Counted from the stretch's first letter, positions 37,938 to 47,289 are shown. The stretch is 64,000 bases of DNA from Pseudomonas yamanorum (GCF_900105735.1 NZ_LT629793.1:5704001-5768000); one strand, 5' to 3'. Notes: generated from the letters alone by a model not told the origin. Program-made: numbers and translations.

Positions 37938-39079
37938 CCGAACCGACGACGACCACCACCAACGCCATCGCTTCCACGCCGGAAGGCACCGCGCCGCCGA
38001 GCATGCCGGCCACCGAACCGCGCTCCCTGCGGGTGCGCATCATCTCTTCCATGGGCTTTGCCGCGATTGCGATTATCGGCGTGCTGATCGTGCTCTACGC
38101 CTGGCAATTGCCGCCCTTCAGCAGCGCCGTGGAAACCACCGAGAATGCCCTGGTGCGTGGCCAGGTGACGATCATCGGGCCGCAGCTCAGCGGCTACGTG
38201 TATGAAGTGCCGGTGACGGACTTCCAGTACGTCAAGGCCGGGGATTTGCTGGTGCGCCTCGATGACCGCATCTACAAGCAGCGGTTGGATCAGGCCCTGG
38301 CGCAACTGGCGGTGCAGCAGGCGTCCCTGGCCAATGTGGTGCAGCAACGCAACAGTGCCGAGGCGACCATCAAGCTGCGTCAGGCCGCCTTGGCCGACAG
38401 TCAGGCCCAGGCGCGCAAGAGCACCGCTGACCTGCGCCGCAACGAAGAGTTGATCAGCGACGGTTCGGTGTCCAAGCGCGATCTGGACGTGACCCGTGCC
38501 GCCAATGCGCAAACCATCGCAGCCGTGGCCCAGGCCCAGGCCAGCCTGGAAATCGCCCGGCAGGATTTGCAGACAGTGATCGTCAATCGCGGTTCGTTGG
38601 AGGCGGCGGTGGCCAATGCCGATGCGGCGGTGGAACTGGCGCGTATCGACCTGTCGAACACCCGCATCATCGCCCCGCGTGACGGGCAACTGGGCCAGAT
38701 TGGCGTGCGCCTCGGGGCCTACGTCAACAGCGGCGCACAGTTGATGGCGCTGGTGCCGAACCAGCTGTGGGTGATTGCCAACATGAAAGAAACCCAGATG
38801 GACAACGTGCAGGTCGGCCAGCCGGTGACCTTCACCGTGGATGCCCTGGACCATCGCAAGTTTCACGGCACGGTGCAGCGTATTTCGCCGGCGACCGGGT
38901 CGGAGTTCAGCCTGTTGCAGGCGGATAACGCCACCGGCAACTTTGTGAAGATCGCCCAGCGAGTGCCGGTGCGGATCACCGTCGACCCGGGGCAGGAGCA
39001 GAGTGAACGGCTGCGGCCGGGGTTGTCGGTGGTGGTGAGTATCGACACGGCGGGGCGCCTCAAAAACACCCCGCCCTGA
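37934..39079 (+). CDS. EmrA-like HlyD-family membrane fusion protein
   Basis: A 381-residue adaptor: an N-terminal membrane helix (about residues 38-60, IISSMGFAAIAIIGVLIVLYAW), a lipoyl half with VRGQVTIIGPQLSGYVYEVPV, a long coiled-coil hairpin (about 115-230) and IIAPRDGQLGQIGVRLGAYV for the second half. It links the MFS pump to an outer-membrane channel, which is not encoded beside it. Confidence 0.87.
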   Translation: MTEPTTTTTNAIASTPEGTAPPSMPATEPRSLRVRIISSMGFAAIAIIGVLIVLYAWQLPPFSSAVETTENALVRGQVTIIGPQLSGYVYEVPVTDFQYVKAGDLLVRLDDRIYKQRLDQALAQLAVQQASLANVVQQRNSAEATIKLRQAALADSQAQARKSTADLRRNEELISDGSVSKRDLDVTRAANAQTIAAVAQAQASLEIARQDLQTVIVNRGSLEAAVANADAAVELARIDLSNTRIIAPRDGQLGQIGVRLGAYVNSGAQLMALVPNQLWVIANMKETQMDNVQVGQPVTFTVDALDHRKFHGTVQRISPATGSEFSLLQADNATGNFVKIAQRVPVRITVDPGQEQSERLRPGLSVVVSIDTAGRLKNTPP

Positions 39080-39113
39080 CACACCGGAAGTCTCCATTGT
39101 GGAATGCAATCAA

Positions 39114-39200
39114 TGTGGGAGCTGGCTTGCCTGCGATGGCATCACCTCGGTGTACCTGAAAGACCGAGTTGCCTGCATCGCAGGCAAGCCAGCTCCCACA
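39114..39200. repeat. REPIN
   Basis: Inverted TGTGGGAGCTGGCTTGCCTG arms between the convergent efflux adaptor and mutarotase genes. Confidence 0.88.
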
Positions 39201-39214
39201 TGGGTTTTGTGTCG

Positions 39215-40072
39215 CTAGAGGGAGCTGTATTGCAGGCTGAAACTCAGTTCTGCCGACTGGCCCTGTTCCAACAGCTTCAACCCCGGCCTGCCCGGCAGGT
39301 GATGGGCATTCACCGGATGACTCACCGGCTCGAAGCAGAAAAAATCCAGCCCCGGCGGGCAGTACAGCAGGTAGTAGTCGCTGCCGGTGGCCTGGCATTC
39401 CAGGGTGTAACCTAAGTCTGGCTGCTGGATGACGCAGCGCCCGTCCCACTGGCAAAAACCGTTGTCCACCAGCGCCTCGGGCAACGACTTGAGTTGTTGG
39501 AAATCCCACTCGGCGGGCACGGCAGCCAGGCCTGTCGGCAATTTCGATGCATCACTCATCCATACTTGCCCAGCCTTGGCCTGCAATTGCGTGCCGGGCT
39601 TGCGGGGCAGATACGGATGCAATCCCAGCCCATGCCACGCCGCTTTTTCCGCCAGATGGGTGACGCGCAACGTGATGCTCAACCTGCCGTCCTTCAACTG
39701 AACCCGCTGCTCGGCGCGATACGCAAAGGGGGTTCTGCTGTCCAGTTGCAGCACCACCTCATCCAGCGCCTGGCTGACCACGTGCCACGCCTGCTGCCAG
39801 GCGCTGCCATGAATCGGCAGCGGGTCCAGCGGGCTGTTGGGTTCGAGTGCCAACCACCCAGACGGGTTATCAAAGCCACCCTCGGCCACCCGGTTCGACC
39901 AGGGCGCCAGCGGGAAGCCCCCCAGCTTGCCCGGCAAACCGGTGGCCAGTGCTTGTTGATCGGTAGGGCGCAGCAAGGGTTCGCCGCTGCTGCGCACGGT
40001 CCAGTTGACGAGGCTGCCACCCAACGCTGGCGCCAGCGTCAGGTGGGTGAGGTTGTCTTCGAGTTCAAGCAT
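39215..40072 (-). CDS. Aldose 1-epimerase (mutarotase) family protein
   Basis: A 285-residue galactose-mutarotase-like protein: GGFPLAPWSNRVAEGGF near the N-terminus, GLGLHPYLPRKPG in the middle and YCPPGLDFFCFEPVSHPVNAHHLP toward the C-terminus, with catalytic-type His and Glu positions recognisable. It interconverts sugar anomers. It follows the hexuronate TRAP genes, so it may act on a uronate. The ATG at 40072 is chosen; the frame's GTG at 40096 lies inside the upstream repeat. Confidence 0.8.
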   Translation of the reverse strand: MLELEDNLTHLTLAPALGGSLVNWTVRSSGEPLLRPTDQQALATGLPGKLGGFPLAPWSNRVAEGGFDNPSGWLALEPNSPLDPLPIHGSAWQQAWHVVSQALDEVVLQLDSRTPFAYRAEQRVQLKDGRLSITLRVTHLAEKAAWHGLGLHPYLPRKPGTQLQAKAGQVWMSDASKLPTGLAAVPAEWDFQQLKSLPEALVDNGFCQWDGRCVIQQPDLGYTLECQATGSDYYLLYCPPGLDFFCFEPVSHPVNAHHLPGRPGLKLLEQGQSAELSFSLQYSSL

Positions 40073-40084
40073 CAGCGCACCCTT

Positions 40085-40197
40085 GATCGTTCCCACGCTC
40101 TGCGTGGGAATTCATCCTGTGACGCTCTGCGTCACGGTTTTAAGAGCGGACGCAGAGCGTCCATGGCGGCGTTCCCACGCAGAGCGTGGGAACGATC
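40085..40197. repeat. Palindromic repeat (GATCGTTCCCACGC class)
   Basis: Ends GATCGTTCCCACGC / GCGTGGGAACGATC are perfectly complementary, with inner GACGCTCTGCGTC-like palindromes. A second copy is at 48886-48998. It lies inside the uronate operon between dctM and the mutarotase gene. Confidence 0.85.
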
Positions 40198-40200
40198 AGT

Positions 40201-41481
40201 TCATAACACCAGCCCGGGCAACCACAACGACAACGCCGGAATGTAGGTCACCGCCATCAGCACCAGAAACAGTACGCCATAAAACGGCAGCAGCGCCTTC
40301 ACGGTCTTCTCGATACTGACCTTGCCCACCGCCGCCCCCACAAACAGCACCGCGCCCACCGGCGGGGTGATCAGGCCGATCCCGAGGTTCACCAGCATGA
40401 TCATGCCGAAATGCACCGGGTCGACGCCGATGCCCAGCACGACCGGCAACAGGATCGGCGTGAGGATCAAAATCAGCGGCGCCATGTCCATCACCGTGCC
40501 CAGCAACAGCAGCATGGCGTTGATGCACATCAGGATCACATAGCGGTTGTCCGACAGGGTCAGGAACATCGTGGTGATTTTCGCCGGGATCTGCATCAGG
40601 GTCATGATGTAGCCGAAGCTGGCGGCGAACGCGATCAGGATCATCACGATGGAAATGGTGCGCACCGTACGGTGCATCAGCTTGGGCAACTCGCTCCATT
40701 TGTAGTCACGGTAGATGAACATGGTCACGAAGAACGCCCACAACACGGCGATCGCCGCCGACTCGGTGGCGGTGAAGATACCCGACAGAATCCCGCCAAG
40801 AATGATCACCATGGCTATCAGGCCCCACAAGGCGTCGGCGCAGATTTTCAGTGCCTGTTTCAGAGGAATCACTTCGCCTTTGGGGTAGTTGCGTTTTTTC
40901 GCGAAGATCAGGCACAGCACCATCAGGCACGCGCTCATCAGCAGGCCCGGGACCACGCCGGCCATGAACAGCGAGGCGATGGACACGGTGCCGCCGGCCG
41001 CCAGGGAGTAGAGCACCGAGTTGTGGCTGGGGGGCGTCAGCAAGGCTTGCACCGAGCCGCTCACGGTGACGGCGGTGGCGAATTCACGGGGATAGCCCTG
41101 GCGTTCCATTTCCGGAATCAGCACCGAACCGACGGAGGCCGTATCGGCCACCGACGAGCCGGAGATCGCACCAAAAAACGTCGAGGCCATGATGTTCACC
41201 AGGGACAGGCCGCCGCGTACAAAGCCCACCAGCACCCCGGCAAATGCCACCAGCCGTCGAGACATGCCACCCTCGGCCATGATCGCCCCGGCCAGCACGA
41301 AGAACGGAATCGCCATCAGCGAAAACTTGTTCACTCCGCCGGCCACCTGAATCATCAGGGCCTGGAACGGAATGTCGATCCACCACGCGCCGATCAGCGC
41401 AGAAAGCCCCAGAGCGTAGGCCACCGGCATGCCAATCAGGATCAAGGAGATAAAGCTGCCCAACAGAATCAATGCGTCCAT
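40201..41481 (-). CDS. TRAP transporter large permease (DctM)
   Basis: A 426-residue DctM subunit with about 12 helices, including FFGAISGSSVADTASVGSVLIP and GLITPPVGAVLFVGAAVGKVS, both family signatures. It forms the ion-coupled channel with DctQ. It starts directly after the dctQ stop. Confidence 0.92.
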   Translation of the reverse strand: MDALILLGSFISLILIGMPVAYALGLSALIGAWWIDIPFQALMIQVAGGVNKFSLMAIPFFVLAGAIMAEGGMSRRLVAFAGVLVGFVRGGLSLVNIMASTFFGAISGSSVADTASVGSVLIPEMERQGYPREFATAVTVSGSVQALLTPPSHNSVLYSLAAGGTVSIASLFMAGVVPGLLMSACLMVLCLIFAKKRNYPKGEVIPLKQALKICADALWGLIAMVIILGGILSGIFTATESAAIAVLWAFFVTMFIYRDYKWSELPKLMHRTVRTISIVMILIAFAASFGYIMTLMQIPAKITTMFLTLSDNRYVILMCINAMLLLLGTVMDMAPLILILTPILLPVVLGIGVDPVHFGMIMLVNLGIGLITPPVGAVLFVGAAVGKVSIEKTVKALLPFYGVLFLVLMAVTYIPALSLWLPGLVL

Positions 41482-42009
41482 TCAGGCAGCCCCTTCACTT
41501 TCTTCAACCAGGTCGAAGCGCACCACCCTGCGGTTGCTCTGGTCACCCAGCAGGAGTTTTTCCAGCACAAAAATCAGCGTCAGCAAGCCGCCAATCGGGA
41601 TCGGCATATAGGTGATGCCCACCCGCAAGGTCGGCATGGCGCTCATGAACTGGTTCCAGGTGGACAGGCACAATTTGCTGCCCCAGATCGTCATGAACAG
41701 GCAGATGGTGCCCATCAGCAATTGCGAGAGGATGCCGACGATCTGGCGCTGGCCAGGCGGCAGGCGGTCGGTGACCATGGCCACCGACATATGCGCCCCG
41801 GCGCGGTAACTGGCGGCGGCGCCGACAAAGGTGAACACCAGCATCAGCAGGATGGCGGTGGGCTCCGGCCAGCTGGAGCCGGTGCCGAGGACGTAGCGGG
41901 CGAAGATGCCCCAGGGGATGATCAGCGCGACGCCGAGAACGGCGAGGCCGGCGACCCAGATGCAGCTCATGTAAATGCGGTCGTTGATGCGCAGCAGTAA
42001 ATTCTTCAT
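41482..42009 (-). CDS. TRAP transporter small permease (DctQ)
   Basis: A 175-residue protein with four membrane helices (about residues 15-35, 45-65, 90-110, 130-150). ATG 42009, with GGTGA close upstream, is preferred over the in-frame GTG at 42018. Part of the dctP-dctQ-dctM uronate importer. Confidence 0.87.
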   Translation of the reverse strand: MKNLLLRINDRIYMSCIWVAGLAVLGVALIIPWGIFARYVLGTGSSWPEPTAILLMLVFTFVGAAASYRAGAHMSVAMVTDRLPPGQRQIVGILSQLLMGTICLFMTIWGSKLCLSTWNQFMSAMPTLRVGITYMPIPIGGLLTLIFVLEKLLLGDQSNRRVVRFDLVEESEGAA

Positions 42010-42076
42010 GGTGTTCACCGTGACCGGGCGCGTCGATGCCGACCGCGCCGGGCCTTATCTATGAGAGGCGGTTGGG

Positions 42077-43048
42077 TTACTCGACGGCTTCGATGCGCTT
42101 GATCAGGTCGGCGTAAGGCGCGCCGTACTTGTCGCGGATCGAAGCGGTGGCCTCATAGAACGGTTTTTTGTCGATGTCGATGAACTCAACGCCAGCAGCC
42201 TTGAGCTTGGCTTCACTGCTGGCGGACTTGGTGTCCCACAGCTCGCGTTCCTGGATCTGCGCGGCCTTGGCGGTGTTTTTTACCAGCACCTGTTGCTCGG
42301 GGGTGAGCTTGTTCCAGGTGATTTTCGACATCACGATGGGCTCGGGCAGGATCAGGTGGCCGGTCAGGCTGTAGAACTTGGCGTTCTGGTAGTGGTTGTG
42401 TTCCAGCAGGGTGGGCGGGTTGTTTTCCGCGCCGTCGATCACCCCGGTCTGCAGGGCGCTGAAGATCTCGCCGGTGTCCATGGCAATGCCGTTGCCGCCC
42501 ATGGCGTTGATGGTTTCGATGAAGATTGGGTTGCCCTGCACGCGAATCTTCATGCCCTTGAGGTCTTCGATCTTGCGCACCGGTTTCTTGGTGTAGATGT
42601 TGCGCGTGCCGCCGTCCATCCAGGCCAGCGCCACCAGGTTGAATTCGGAGTCGGTGATTTTGGCGAGGATTTCATCGCCGATCTCGCCGTCGATGACCTT
42701 GCGCATATGCACCTGGTCGCGGAACACGAACGGCATGTTGAACACGTTTACGTCCGGCACCACCGGGCCGACGATGCCGAGGCTGACTCGGGCCATCTGG
42801 ATCGCCCCGACCTGGGCCTGTTCCACCACTTCCTTTTCCGAGCCCAGCACGCCGCCGGGGAACATCTTGAAGGTCAGGCCGCCGTTGCTTTCGGCGACCA
42901 GGGTTTTACCCAGTTGTTCTTCGGCGACGACGGTTGGGTAGCCGGCGGGGTGGATGTCGGCGAATTTGATTTCCAGTGCGTGGGCGGTGCTGCCGAGGGT
43001 AAACACGAACGGGAGTGCAGCGGCGAGCAAGGTGCGTTTGAAGTCCAT
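42077..43048 (-). CDS. TRAP transporter substrate-binding protein (DctP), probably for hexuronates
   Basis: A 323-residue periplasmic binding protein with signal peptide (LLAAALPFVFTLGSTAHA). Typical motifs are KMFPGGVLGSEKEVVEQAQVG and LKGMKIRVQGNPIFIETINAMGG, the latter carrying the arginine that pairs with the substrate carboxylate. GGAGAGA 8 bp before ATG 43048 decides the start. Hexuronate specificity is inferred from udh and the lactonase gene upstream. Confidence 0.87.
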   Translation of the reverse strand: MDFKRTLLAAALPFVFTLGSTAHALEIKFADIHPAGYPTVVAEEQLGKTLVAESNGGLTFKMFPGGVLGSEKEVVEQAQVGAIQMARVSLGIVGPVVPDVNVFNMPFVFRDQVHMRKVIDGEIGDEILAKITDSEFNLVALAWMDGGTRNIYTKKPVRKIEDLKGMKIRVQGNPIFIETINAMGGNGIAMDTGEIFSALQTGVIDGAENNPPTLLEHNHYQNAKFYSLTGHLILPEPIVMSKITWNKLTPEQQVLVKNTAKAAQIQERELWDTKSASSEAKLKAAGVEFIDIDKKPFYEATASIRDKYGAPYADLIKRIEAVE

Positions 43049-43099
43049 GGGGTGTCTCTCCAGTCTTGTTATTGTTTTGTTCAAGGCACAGCGATGCAG

Positions 43100-43975
43100 C
43101 TAGAGGATGAACTGCGGTTCGGGCATTCCCTGTATGCCAGGGTTCAGGGCAAAGACGCCGCCGGCGAGGGAGTGCGAGCTGTGGTCGTCGCGGATCGAGG
43201 TGACGAACAAGGTGTCCAGGCGGCTGCCGCCGAAGGCGCACATGGTGGGTTTTTTCACCGGTAAAGTCAGTGAACGGTCGAGGCGACCGTCGGGGGTAAA
43301 GCGGTGGACCAGCCCGGCATCGTTGGCGCAGATCCAGTAGCAGCCTTCGGCATCCACGGCGGCTCCGTCAGGGCGGCCAAGGAAGTGGTGCATGTCCACA
43401 AACAGCCGGCGGTTGGACGGCGTGCCGCTGTCGATGTCGTAGTCGAAGGCCCAGATTTGCTGCACCAGCGGGTGCGAGTCCGAGAGGTACATCGTGCGCC
43501 CGTCGGGGCTGAAGGCCAGGCCGTTGGGGGTGATGAAACCGTTGAGTTCCGTGTGAACGGGTTGGCCGGCTTGATAGCGATAAAGCACACCCTCAGCCGC
43601 ATTCGCGCCCATATTCAGCACCATGCTGCCGGCCCAGAACCGACCCTGGCGGTCACAGCGGCCATCGTTCAGGCGCATGTCCGGGCGGGCGTGCTCGACG
43701 CTGGCCAACGGCGCGGTGTCGAGCGTGCCGTCGTTGCAGGGCGTCAGCTGGAAAAACCCGGTTTCCATGCCCGCGACCCAGTTGCCCGTCGTGGTGCGGG
43801 CGATGCAGGCGAGCATCTGCGGGGTTTTCCAGGCTTGCACCTGGCCGCTGCTGGCACTCCAGCGCTGTAGCTCGGCGTTGGGAATATCCACCCAGTACAG
43901 GGCGTTTTCCTCGGGCACCCACACCGGACATTCACCTACGGCGTTGCGGGCGTCGACAATCAGTTCTGCTTGCAT
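43100..43975 (-). CDS. SMP-30/gluconolactonase family sugar-acid lactonase (uronolactonase candidate)
   Basis: A 291-residue beta-propeller lactonase. Metal-binding positions are visible: Glu in NAVGECPVW near the N-terminus, Asn in MRLNDGRCD, and the late Asp in YLSDSHPLVQQIW. It probably opens the aldarolactone made by uronate dehydrogenase, giving galactarate or glucarate. ATG 43975 is used; GTG 43981 has the better-spaced AAGGGA and is a real alternative. Confidence 0.83.
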   Translation of the reverse strand: MQAELIVDARNAVGECPVWVPEENALYWVDIPNAELQRWSASSGQVQAWKTPQMLACIARTTTGNWVAGMETGFFQLTPCNDGTLDTAPLASVEHARPDMRLNDGRCDRQGRFWAGSMVLNMGANAAEGVLYRYQAGQPVHTELNGFITPNGLAFSPDGRTMYLSDSHPLVQQIWAFDYDIDSGTPSNRRLFVDMHHFLGRPDGAAVDAEGCYWICANDAGLVHRFTPDGRLDRSLTLPVKKPTMCAFGGSRLDTLFVTSIRDDHSSHSLAGGVFALNPGIQGMPEPQFIL

Positions 43976-44005
43976 GGCCACTCATTCCCTTGGGTTGGTC
44001 TGTGG

Positions 44006-44827
44006 TCAGTCACCGAACGGGCCGGCGGCACAAAACGCACCACCCTGGTACACCCGCGCCGGGTCGTCGATGGCGGGCAGCGGCTGGGCTTCCACCTGTT
44101 TGCGGAACACTTCAGAGGTGTCTCGCGGGGTGAAACCCAGGTGGGCGGCGAAGCGGTTGTCCCACCAGACGTCGAGGTTATCCGACATGCCGTAGACCAC
44201 GGTGTGGCCGACGTTGGGTGTGTACAGCGCGCGTTCGAGCAGTTGGGTGAGGTCGTCGAAGCTCAGCCAGGTGTGCATCATCCGGCGGTTCTGTGGTTCC
44301 GGGAACGACGAGCCGATGCGGATGCTGACGGTTTCGATGCCATAGCGATCGAAGTAGAAACTGGCCATGTCCTCGCCGTAGGATTTGGACAGGCCGTAAT
44401 AACTGTCCGGACGGCGCGGGGAGTGGGCGTCGAGGGCCTCGTCCTGCTTATAGAAGCCGATGACGTGGTTGGAGCTGGCGAAGATGACGCGCTTGACCCC
44501 ATGGCGGCGGGCGGCTTCGTAGATGTGGAAGATCCCGCAGATGTTCGCGCCCAGCACTTCCTCGAAGGAGCGCTCCACTGACACGCCGCCGAAATGCAGG
44601 ATCGCATCGACGCCTTCCACCAAGTGGTGCACGGCCTGTTTGTCGGAAAGATCGCAAGGCAGCACTTCTTCGCCGTCGTCGGCGGCCGGGGCCATGTCGG
44701 CGATGTCCGACAGGCGCAGTACCTTGGCGTAAGGGCGCAGGCGTTCGCGCAAGACTTTACCCAAGCCACCGGCGGCGCCGGTGAGCAGCAAGCGGTTGAA
44801 CGGGGTAGGGGCGGTCGTGGTGGTCAT
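44006..44827 (-). CDS. udh: Uronate dehydrogenase
   Basis: A 273-residue extended short-chain dehydrogenase, almost the same length as characterised Pseudomonas Udh and very similar as I recall its sequence. NAD motif LLTGAAGGLGKVL (about residues 13-26), catalytic SSNH and YYGLSK with Tyr and Lys. It oxidises galacturonate or glucuronate to the aldarolactone. First gene of the enzyme/TRAP block, with a candidate operator 23 bp upstream. Confidence 0.92.
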   Translation of the reverse strand: MTTTTAPTPFNRLLLTGAAGGLGKVLRERLRPYAKVLRLSDIADMAPAADDGEEVLPCDLSDKQAVHHLVEGVDAILHFGGVSVERSFEEVLGANICGIFHIYEAARRHGVKRVIFASSNHVIGFYKQDEALDAHSPRRPDSYYGLSKSYGEDMASFYFDRYGIETVSIRIGSSFPEPQNRRMMHTWLSFDDLTQLLERALYTPNVGHTVVYGMSDNLDVWWDNRFAAHLGFTPRDTSEVFRKQVEAQPLPAIDDPARVYQGGAFCAAGPFGD

Positions 44828-44849
44828 GGTGGTCCCGTTATTGTTGTAG

Positions 44850-44862
44850 GTTGTCGTATGAC
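44850..44862. promoter_or_regulatory. Candidate operator of the uronate regulon, site 1
   Basis: The minus strand reads GTCATACGACAAC, fitting the pattern GTYRT-ACG-AYRAC shared with two sites upstream of the oprD-type gene. It lies just upstream of the udh start. Confidence 0.5.
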
Positions 44863-44940
44863 TATTCCGAAGTATCGTTAGGGTTTCCTACACTTGTCAA
44901 CGCGCTATTGGTCGAAGTTGATAGAGGGTCATCGCTGTCC

Positions 44941-44984
44941 TGTGGCGAGGGAGCTCCCTCACTCCAGCAAGCTCCCTCGCCACA
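44941..44984. repeat. Short palindromic repeat, same class as 16666-16758
   Basis: Ends TGTGGCGAGGGAGCT / AGCTTGCTCCCTCGCC-type arms form a hairpin between the porin gene and udh. Confidence 0.6.
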
Positions 44985-45011
44985 AAAGCCTTTCCGGTTG
45001 TTTGTAAACCG

Positions 45012-46280
45012 CTATAACAACGACAGCGGGTAACTGATGAATATCCGGTTTTCATCAAACTCGTTGGTACTGAAATCCCGGCGCATTGTTGCGTTGCGCC
45101 AGCGCACATTCAGGTCCCGCAGTGGACCGCTCTGCACGGTGTAGGCCAGTTCCGACTCACGGCCCCATTCCTTGCCGTTGGTGATCGCCCCGGTGTGCAC
45201 GTTATCGCCGCTGATATAGCGGTTCATCATGGTCAGGCCGGGAATGCCCAGCACCACGAAGTTGAAGTCGTGCCGCACCTGCCAGGACTTTTCCTTGGCG
45301 TTGTCGTAGCTGGCGTTGTAGCTATCGTTGGCCAGGGTGCCGCCGCTGGTGCCGTTGACCCGCATCCAGGCGCTGTCGCCGGTGAGTTTCTGCAGGCCGA
45401 TATAGAAGCTGTTGCCTTTGTATTTAGCCGAGAGCAGAGCGAATGCGGTTTTGTTGTCGAGGTCGCCGGCCAGGGCCTTGCCGTCCTCCTTGCCGGTGAA
45501 GTACCCGAGGTTGGCGCCCAGTGTCCAGTCGCCCACGGGTTGGCTGTGGGTGAGGTTGAAATACTGTTGCTGATAGATGTCGCTCAGCTCGGCGTACCAC
45601 ACGCCCACTTGGGTGCGCTTGTCGTTGAAGGTGTATTCGCCGCCGCCGAAGTTGAAGCGGTCCGAAGTGAATGCGGCTTTGCCGTTGAGAAACATGTCAT
45701 CCATGCTCGCGTCGTTGCGCGGGCTGTTGCCGCGGAACTGGCCGCCGTACAGGGTCAGGCCAGTGATTTCGCTGGAGGTGACCTGGCCGCCTCGGAAGGT
45801 TTGCGGCAGTGAGCGACCGTCGTCCGAACGCAGGATCGGCAGCACCGGCATCCATTCGCCGACTTTCAATTCAGTCTTCGACAACCGGGTTTTCAGCGCC
45901 ACGCCCAGGCGGCCGAAATTGTCCGCAGGGCGGCCATCGCTGCCGATCGGCAACAACTGTGTGCCGGCGGTGCCTTTGCCGCCGTCGAGTTTCTGCGAGT
46001 ACAGGCCCAGCACGTCCAGGCCGAAACCGACGGTGCCTTGGGTGAAGCCGGACCTGGCGTCGAGGATGAAGTTTTGCGTCCACTCCTCGGCCTTGCCCTG
46101 GGGGTAGGCGGGATTGGTGAAGTTGCGATTGAAGTAGGCGTTGCGCAGGTTGAGCGTAGCGGTGGCGTCGTCGATGAAGCCTTCTGCCGAGGCGGTGACG
46201 GGGAGGGTAAGGGCCAGGCTGCTCAAACCGATGGCGGCAAAACGGGCGGTGCAGGAGAAATGGCGGACGTGTTGGCTCAC
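45012..46280 (-). CDS. OprD-family outer-membrane porin
   Basis: A 422-residue porin with signal peptide (AAIGLSSLALTLPVTASA) and OprD features: GFIDDATATLNLRNAYFNRNF at the mature start, alternating beta strands and a C-terminus SYPLSLL. The start is a GTG at 46280, preceded by GGAG at 7 bp; no ATG is available before the signal peptide. Placed with uronate genes and shared operators, it probably admits hexuronates. Confidence 0.88.
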   Translation of the reverse strand: MSQHVRHFSCTARFAAIGLSSLALTLPVTASAEGFIDDATATLNLRNAYFNRNFTNPAYPQGKAEEWTQNFILDARSGFTQGTVGFGLDVLGLYSQKLDGGKGTAGTQLLPIGSDGRPADNFGRLGVALKTRLSKTELKVGEWMPVLPILRSDDGRSLPQTFRGGQVTSSEITGLTLYGGQFRGNSPRNDASMDDMFLNGKAAFTSDRFNFGGGEYTFNDKRTQVGVWYAELSDIYQQQYFNLTHSQPVGDWTLGANLGYFTGKEDGKALAGDLDNKTAFALLSAKYKGNSFYIGLQKLTGDSAWMRVNGTSGGTLANDSYNASYDNAKEKSWQVRHDFNFVVLGIPGLTMMNRYISGDNVHTGAITNGKEWGRESELAYTVQSGPLRDLNVRWRNATMRRDFSTNEFDENRIFISYPLSLL

Positions 46281-46325
46281 AGGGACGCTCCGTTGTCTTT
46301 TTGTTGTTTTTATTTTTTGTTATAC

Positions 46326-46338
46326 GTTGTCGTACAAC
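46326..46338. promoter_or_regulatory. Candidate operator of the uronate regulon, site 2
   Basis: GTTGTCGTACAAC, with perfect 5-bp inverted arms around CGT, 46 bp upstream of the porin start. Confidence 0.55.
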
Positions 46339-46383
46339 ATTGGAGGCGATATTTGCGAGGTTTTAGGGGGTTGTCAATCGAAA

Positions 46384-46396
46384 GTTATACGATGAC
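46384..46396. promoter_or_regulatory. Candidate operator of the uronate regulon, site 3
   Basis: GTTATACGATGAC matches the same pattern as sites 1 and 2, 58 bp further upstream of the porin gene. Confidence 0.4.
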
Positions 46397-46428
46397 TCCC
46401 TGTGTGAAGGGCGCCAGTGGAGGAGGAG

Positions 46429-47286
46429 TTATCCTGCTGTAACCATGGGCGGCAAGGTACCAAGCAGCGAAACGGCGGCTACCGCTGAAACACCTAGTAA
46501 CCATTCAACCATCACGCTGGCCTTCAACGCAGGCAGTCGCTGCTCACAGTTGTGAATCCGCAGGCGGTTCAACAGCGCCAGTGCGAGCATGCCGAACACC
46601 AGCAGCACCTTGATCAGCAGGATCAGGGCGAACCCAGTGAACAAGGGCGTTGGCCAGAACTGCCCGGTGAGCACCCGCACGTTGATCAGGCCGGTCACCA
46701 GCAATCCCGTCACCAGCCCATAACCAATGCCGCTGAAACGCTTGAGGATCGGTTCCAGTGGATAGTGGGGCGATTGCCTGAGGATCAGCACCAGCAGGAG
46801 CAAGCCACCCAGCCAGGCACCGACACACACCAGGTGCACCACCTGATTGAGGATCAGCAACTGTCCGGCCATGCCATTGAGCATGGCGCCATGGCCCACC
46901 GGTGCCAGTGTCGCCAGCAGCAATGCACAGAGCGGCAGGCGCAACGCCTTCCACGGCGTCATCAGGCCCAGCACCAGCAGCACGTTCAGTAGCAGGTGCC
47001 AGGTCCAGACCTGGCCGAAGAAGGTTTTGCCCAGCACCAACTGCACCGTCGACCACTCCAGCGCGCCCAGCCCGACTCCGGCCATGCTCGCGCTGATCAA
47101 CAGCAACCACGCCACCCCCGACACCAGTGCCAGCCACGCCAACCCTTGGGTGATGCGCGCCAGTTGGCGGTCCAGCACCGGTTGCGGTCCCGCGCCCAGC
47201 AGCCAGGGCCTGAACACACAGGCCCCGAACATCAACAGCACCACGATGAAATGCAGGAAACGGCACAGCACCAGCAGGGTGGCCAT
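46429..47286 (-). CDS. copD: CopD-family copper resistance membrane protein
   Basis: A 285-residue protein with about eight membrane helices, typical of CopD/PcoD/YebZ. It starts 3 bp after copC, and the pair is thought to handle copper passage across the inner membrane. His and Met residues are scattered in the helices. Confidence 0.87.
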   Translation of the reverse strand: MATLLVLCRFLHFIVVLLMFGACVFRPWLLGAGPQPVLDRQLARITQGLAWLALVSGVAWLLLISASMAGVGLGALEWSTVQLVLGKTFFGQVWTWHLLLNVLLVLGLMTPWKALRLPLCALLLATLAPVGHGAMLNGMAGQLLILNQVVHLVCVGAWLGGLLLLVLILRQSPHYPLEPILKRFSGIGYGLVTGLLVTGLINVRVLTGQFWPTPLFTGFALILLIKVLLVFGMLALALLNRLRIHNCEQRLPALKASVMVEWLLGVSAVAAVSLLGTLPPMVTAG

Positions 47287-47289
47287 GGA

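Noticed and set aside
40411..42000. A 529-codon plus-strand open frame
   Set aside because: Antisense to the membrane-protein genes dctM and dctQ; the long run of His/Gln/Asp is a complement effect.
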